Origin: Sphingobium sufflavum
GTDB taxonomy: Bacteria > Pseudomonadota > Alphaproteobacteria > Sphingomonadales > Sphingomonadaceae
Length of the DNA: 64,000 nt
Direction: 5' to 3'
Assembly: GCF_021403115.1 (NCBI RefSeq)
Contig: NZ_JAJSSH010000001.1
Span: 496,001-560,000, forward strand
Part shown: in pieces, positions 60,571 through 64,000 of the stretch
Numbering within the stretch: the first letter of the stretch is position 1
Layout of the letters: every line of letters begins with the position of its first letter
Program-made: the position numbers and the translations under genes
Notes under the pieces: generated by a model
Told to the model about the DNA's origin: nothing
Seen by the model: the letters and a program-made list of their open reading frames with translations, nothing else
Databases searched by the model: none

Positions 60571-61778
60571 TGTTCGGCACCATCTTCCTCCTCGCGATAC
60601 GCTCCATCCGGCGGCACCTGCTGCGGTCCTTCCTCACCATCCTCGGCATCGTCATCGGCGTTGCGGCGGTGGTGACGATGGTCACGCTGGGCAAGGCGAC
60701 GACCGCCGCCGTGCAGACGCAGATTTCCGCGCTGGGCACCAATATCCTGCAAGTCCGTCCCGGTCAGGGCTTTGGTCGCGGCGGCGGCGGATCGCGCCCG
60801 CCCGATTTCGAGCCGCAGGATGTGAGCGCGGTCAGGACGCAGGTGGCCGGCGTTACCGCCGTCGCCCCGCAGGCCCAATCGACCGCCACCGCCATCTATG
60901 AAGGCGCGAACTGGTCCACCACGATCAACGGCACCACCAGCGCCTATTTCCAGGTGCAGCCCTGGCCATTGACCGCCGGCCGCGGCTTCACCCCGATGGA
61001 GGAGGCGGCGGGCAAGGCGGTGTGCATCATCGGCTCCACTGTGCAGACCAACCTGTTTCGCGGGGGCGAGGCGGTGGGCAAGCGGTTCCGCATCGGCAAT
61101 GTCAGTTGCGACGTGATCGGCACCCTGTCCACGCGCGGGCAGGCCGGGTTCGGCGGCGATCAGGACGATGTGGTCATCATGCCGATCAAGACCGTGCAGC
61201 GGCGCTTCACCGGCTCCACCGACATACGGCTGATGCTGGTCGGCGTGGATCAGGCCTATGCCACGTCGCAGGTGCAGGCGTCGCTGACCGACCTGCTGCG
61301 CGAACGGCGGCAGATCACGGCGGGGAAGGACGATAATTTCAACATCTTCGACACTAAGCAGATCAGCGACACGCTGACCGGCACCACGCAGTTGCTGACG
61401 CGGATCGTCGCGGCGGTGGCGGCGATTTCGCTGGTCGTCGGCGGCATCGGCATCATGAACATCATGCTGGTGTCGGTGACGGAGCGCACGCGGGAGATCG
61501 GCATCCGCCTCGCCATCGGGGCGGTCGCGAACGAGGTGCTGATGCAGTTTCTGGTGGAGGCCATCGTGCTGTCCTGCATCGGCGGCATCATCGGCCTGAT
61601 CCTCGCCCAGCTGGTGATCGCGGTTGCGACGCCGCTGATGGCGGTGCCCTGGACGTTCGACGCCAACATCAACCTGTTCGCCTTCGTCATATCGGCGGTG
61701 ATCGGGGTGGTGTTCGGCTACTTCCCGGCGCGGCGTGCGGCGGGGCTGAACCCGATCGACGCCCTGCGGCACGAATAG
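60570..61778 (+). CDS. MacB-type ABC transporter permease
   Basis: 402 residues. An N-terminal membrane helix ([36 protein letters not shown]), a large periplasmic MacB_PCD domain (residues ~45-270, including [24 protein letters not shown]), then three helices in the FtsX domain: [58 protein letters not shown] and [34 protein letters not shown]. It drives the adaptor/channel assembly to export a drug-like compound, peptide or lipid from the periplasm. Last gene of the four-gene operon. Confidence 0.92.
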   Translation: MFGTIFLLAIRSIRRHLLRSFLTILGIVIGVAAVVTMVTLGKATTAAVQTQISALGTNILQVRPGQGFGRGGGGSRPPDFEPQDVSAVRTQVAGVTAVAPQAQSTATAIYEGANWSTTINGTTSAYFQVQPWPLTAGRGFTPMEEAAGKAVCIIGSTVQTNLFRGGEAVGKRFRIGNVSCDVIGTLSTRGQAGFGGDQDDVVIMPIKTVQRRFTGSTDIRLMLVGVDQAYATSQVQASLTDLLRERRQITAGKDDNFNIFDTKQISDTLTGTTQLLTRIVAAVAAISLVVGGIGIMNIMLVSVTERTREIGIRLAIGAVANEVLMQFLVEAIVLSCIGGIIGLILAQLVIAVATPLMAVPWTFDANINLFAFVISAVIGVVFGYFPARRAAGLNPIDALRHE

Positions 61779-61897
61779 GGCTGTGGGTCGGGACGGACGG
61801 GGCGGTGATGAGGCCTCCCTCCCCGTTCACCTTATTCGTGGTGCAGGGCCGCCCTGTCCGAAAATGGCGACAAACGCCTTTTCCCGGCCCATTCGCC

Positions 61898-62752
61898 CTA
61901 GCGAAAGATACTCTCGTCCGAGGGCAGCCGTGGCGGCGCCAAAGCGGGCGTTCCGGTGGACAGTGCGGGCGGGGGCGCGGGGGCAGGCGGGCTGACCGGC
62001 GGCGCATCGCCGGAGCAGGTCGGGTCGGCGGCGGGGCAGGGCAGCACCTCCACCACCGGCTGGCGATAGAGCCGCCGCCATTCCGCCAGCCGCCGCAGAT
62101 AGTCCGCATAGGCGGTCCAGAAATCCTGAAACGGCTTCTCCAGCAGGGCCAGCGCCTCCGGGGCGTAGGCGACGAGTGCGTCGGGCGTCAGGCCGTTGAT
62201 CGTCGTCACCACCGCCCGCGCCGTGGGGCAAAAGGCCTTCTGCGCCGGGGGCAGCGCAAAGAAATTATAGACGACCGTATAAAGGCTGTCCCGCGTCGCC
62301 ATCGCGGTCGCGCCATATTTCCCGGCGTAGACGGCATCCGCCGCCGCATTGGCCCGCGCCAGCGTCGGCGCATGGAGGCGCAGCATCCGGTTATACTCCA
62401 CCCCCATCACATCGCCCGCGTCGCGACAGCCCAGCGCGGCGACGTTCAGCGCCATGCGGACATGCCACAGCGCCTGTTGCCCGGTCATGCCCCGGTTCGG
62501 CGTGATATAGACACCCTGCGTATCGACATCCGGCAGCACCAGATTCTCCGCGGCGCCCATCGGCGGCAGCGGCTTGGTGAGGGGCAGCACGGGCAGGGGA
62601 ACCGGCGCGGGCGGCGGCGGCTTCGCGCAGCCCGCGAGCAGCAGCGCCATGGCCATCACGCCATGGCCCATCCGGGGAGTCGCGCTACGCCCCCTCCGGG
62701 TCGGGACCATCGAAACTGGCGCTAACAGGTGGCGGGCAAGCCGCATGGTCAT
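61898..62752 (-). CDS. Hypothetical lipoprotein
   Basis: 284 residues from ATG 62752, directly after GAGGGGAA. The N-terminus is unusually long before the lipobox LLLAGC (Cys at about residue 42); an internal ATG at 62671 would give a normal signal peptide but has a weaker ribosome binding site. The mature protein starts with a Pro-rich stretch, has a helical middle (VRMALNVAALGCRDAGDVMGVEYNRMLRLHAPTLARANAAADAVYAGKYG) and ends with a Pro/Ala-rich tail. This resembles periplasmic lipoproteins of unknown function in sphingomonads. Convergent with the exporter operon. Confidence 0.65.
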   Translation of the reverse strand: MTMRLARHLLAPVSMVPTRRGRSATPRMGHGVMAMALLLAGCAKPPPPAPVPLPVLPLTKPLPPMGAAENLVLPDVDTQGVYITPNRGMTGQQALWHVRMALNVAALGCRDAGDVMGVEYNRMLRLHAPTLARANAAADAVYAGKYGATAMATRDSLYTVVYNFFALPPAQKAFCPTARAVVTTINGLTPDALVAYAPEALALLEKPFQDFWTAYADYLRRLAEWRRLYRQPVVEVLPCPAADPTCSGDAPPVSPPAPAPPPALSTGTPALAPPRLPSDESIFR

Positions 62753-63181
62753 TTCCCCTCATTCGTCCCGGCGTTCGTTCCGGCCTTCGTCCCGATCTGG
62801 CGCCCCGGTTTGGCGGTCCGGTCTGGCCGCACCGGCCCTGCCCGGCAGGGCGCGCGTCCATTGCCGGAACCGCGATCGCCCCGTTTCGGCGCGGGCAAGA
62901 TGAACCTGATATGAAAGGCGGGCGGAGGTCCGCCCGGATGCCGTTGGCGCGGGATGGGTGGTCCGATCCCCGCTTCGGATTGCACCTGTCGCCGGACTGG
63001 CCCCGTCCTTGATCAGCGCCGTCCTCTACCCGCCTTGTGCTTGCCTTGCCCCTGTCACTGACTGGCGCTGTCGTCCCTACTCCCAGACAAGCCCATTTCC
63101 TGGACTGGCCCATTTCCTGGACTGGCCATGCCGCGCGCGCACCCGGTTTCCCCGCTGCCTCTCCTGCGCTATGCCCCGCGC
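62753..63181. other. Intergenic region of 429 bp
   Basis: Divergent space between the lipoprotein and polA genes. It contains low-complexity TTCGTCCCGGCGTTCGTTCC text near 62763-62800 and the 17-bp tandem repeat at 63092-63125. No gene supported. Confidence 0.45.
63092..63125. repeat. Exact tandem duplication of a 17-bp unit
   Basis: CCCATTTCCTGGACTGG occurs twice back to back, about 57 bases upstream of the polA start, probably within its leader or promoter region. Confidence 0.8.
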
Positions 63182-64000
63182 ATGGCCGATACGCAGAATC
63201 ATCTCTACCTCGTCGATGGCAGCGGATATATCTTCCGCGCCTATCACCAGCTTCCCCCGCTGACCAATCGCCACGGCCTGAACGTGGGCGCGGTCTATGG
63301 CTATACGGCGATGCTGTGGAAGCTGGCCGATGCGCTGAACAAGGCGGACGGGCCGACCCATCTGGCGGTGGTGCTGGACAAGGGGTCGCACACGTTCCGC
63401 AACGACATGTACGACCAGTATAAGGCGCACCGCCCGCCCGCGCCCGAAGACCTGGTCCCGCAATTCCCGTTGATCCGCACCGCGACCCGCGCTTTCTCGC
63501 TTCCCTGCATCGAGGAATCGGGGTTCGAGGCGGACGACATCATCGCCACCTACACCTGTCGCGCGGTGGAGGCGGGGTGGAACGTCACCATCGTCTCGTC
63601 CGACAAGGATCTGATGCAGCTCATCCAGCCGGGCGTCGACATGCTCGACACGATGAAGAATGAGCGGCGCGGCGCGGACTATGTCGTCGGCAAGTTCGGC
63701 GTGCAGCCGGAGCAACTGGGCGATGTGCTGGCCCTGATGGGGGACAGCGTCGACAATGTGCCGGGCGTGCCGGGTATCGGGCCGAAGACGGCGTCGAAGC
63801 TCATCACCGAATATGGCGATCTGGAAACCGTGCTGACCGCCGCGCCCGGCATGAAAAAGTCCAAGATGCAGGAGAATCTGATCGCCAATGCGGAGATGGC
63901 GCGCCTCTCCCGTCGGCTGGTCGCGCTCCATTGCGAGATGGAGTTGCCGCAGTCGCTGGACTCGCTGAAACTGGACGGCATCCCGCCCGAACCGCTGCGC
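63182..64000 (+). CDS. polA: DNA polymerase I, 5' part (5'-nuclease domain)
   Basis: 273 codons are inside the window and the gene runs past the right edge. MADTQNHLYLVDGSGYIFRAYHQLPPLTNRHGLNVGAVYGYTAML opens the 5'-3' exonuclease domain; VVLDKGSHTFRNDMYDQYKAHRPPAPEDLVPQFPLI, GFEADDIIATYT and TIVSSDKDLMQLI hold the metal-binding aspartates, and LMGDSVDNVPGVPGIGPKTASKLITEYG the helix-hairpin-helix. It fills gaps and removes RNA primers in replication and repair. Confidence 0.95.
   Translation, partial: MADTQNHLYLVDGSGYIFRAYHQLPPLTNRHGLNVGAVYGYTAMLWKLADALNKADGPTHLAVVLDKGSHTFRNDMYDQYKAHRPPAPEDLVPQFPLIRTATRAFSLPCIEESGFEADDIIATYTCRAVEAGWNVTIVSSDKDLMQLIQPGVDMLDTMKNERRGADYVVGKFGVQPEQLGDVLALMGDSVDNVPGVPGIGPKTASKLITEYGDLETVLTAAPGMKKSKMQENLIANAEMARLSRRLVALHCEMELPQSLDSLKLDGIPPEPLR

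Overview
The window is high-GC DNA (an eye estimate of mid-60s percent) from an alphaproteobacterium, most likely a sphingomonad (Sphingobium, Novosphingobium or Sphingomonas type). This rests on the overall gene style (many SDRs, CoA ligases and transferases, thiolases, TetR/IclR/LuxR regulators, DUF5818, YbaN, NodT-type outer membrane lipoproteins), a cobalamin-riboswitch-led late B12 operon, and dispersed hairpin repeats of the GTCATTGC..GCAATGAC and CTTGTCGACCCGAAGG kinds. No rRNA is present. One tRNA-Val gene and one IS5-family insertion sequence lie near 4 kb.

Layout. 1-3.2 kb: start of a molybdopterin oxidoreductase, a TetR regulator, a DUF2332 protein and an HTH-citrate synthase that shares a tiny divergent promoter with it. 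3.6-4.6 kb: IS5-type element with a -1 frameshift, then tRNA-Val(UAC). 4.7-20.6 kb: accessory catabolic genes: winged-helix, AraC, IclR and TetR-type regulators, a coupled trio (51-aa ORF, MDR reductase, tyrosine phosphatase) divergent from an APH-type phosphotransferase, an SDR-SDR-aldehyde dehydrogenase operon, a CaiB-type CoA transferase, and a 514-residue fusion of an IS481-like DDE transposase to a TetR regulator. 21-28.7 kb: two SDRs, then a beta-oxidation-like block (flavin oxidoreductase, enoyl-CoA hydratase, thiolase, HSD10-like SDR, second thiolase) divergent from a TetR gene with a 20-bp imperfect palindrome between them.

The centre, 29.6-46.2 kb, is the most distinctive part: a compact coenzyme F420 island. 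cofE-cofD-cofC run left and overlap one another. The fused radical-SAM gene fbiC and npdG (F420-NADP oxidoreductase) run right from the same 71-bp intergenic region. Around this core are three different luciferase-like (LLM) oxidoreductases of the F420-dependent type, two of them within a tight five-gene operon that also encodes a DUF1214 protein, a TIM-barrel isomerase and a sulfotransferase. A LuxR-type regulator is divergent from that operon across a perfect TATGCCA-N7-TGGCATA palindrome. The simplest reading is a catabolic or modification pathway whose hydride-transfer steps use F420, carried together with the genes that make and reduce the cofactor. The substrate cannot be told from sequence.

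46-50 kb holds an acyl-CoA synthetase, small proteins and a low-GC stretch with a small membrane-protein ORF. 50.1-56.6 kb is a cobalamin riboswitch followed by seven overlapping genes (cobT, cobC-like phosphatase, cobS, cobD-type decarboxylase, cbiB, cobQ, cobU), enough for late cobinamide/cobyric acid assembly and salvage but not for corrin ring synthesis. 57-61.8 kb is a complete MacAB-TolC-like tripartite exporter. 61.9-64 kb has a lipoprotein gene and the 5' part of polA, which runs off the window.
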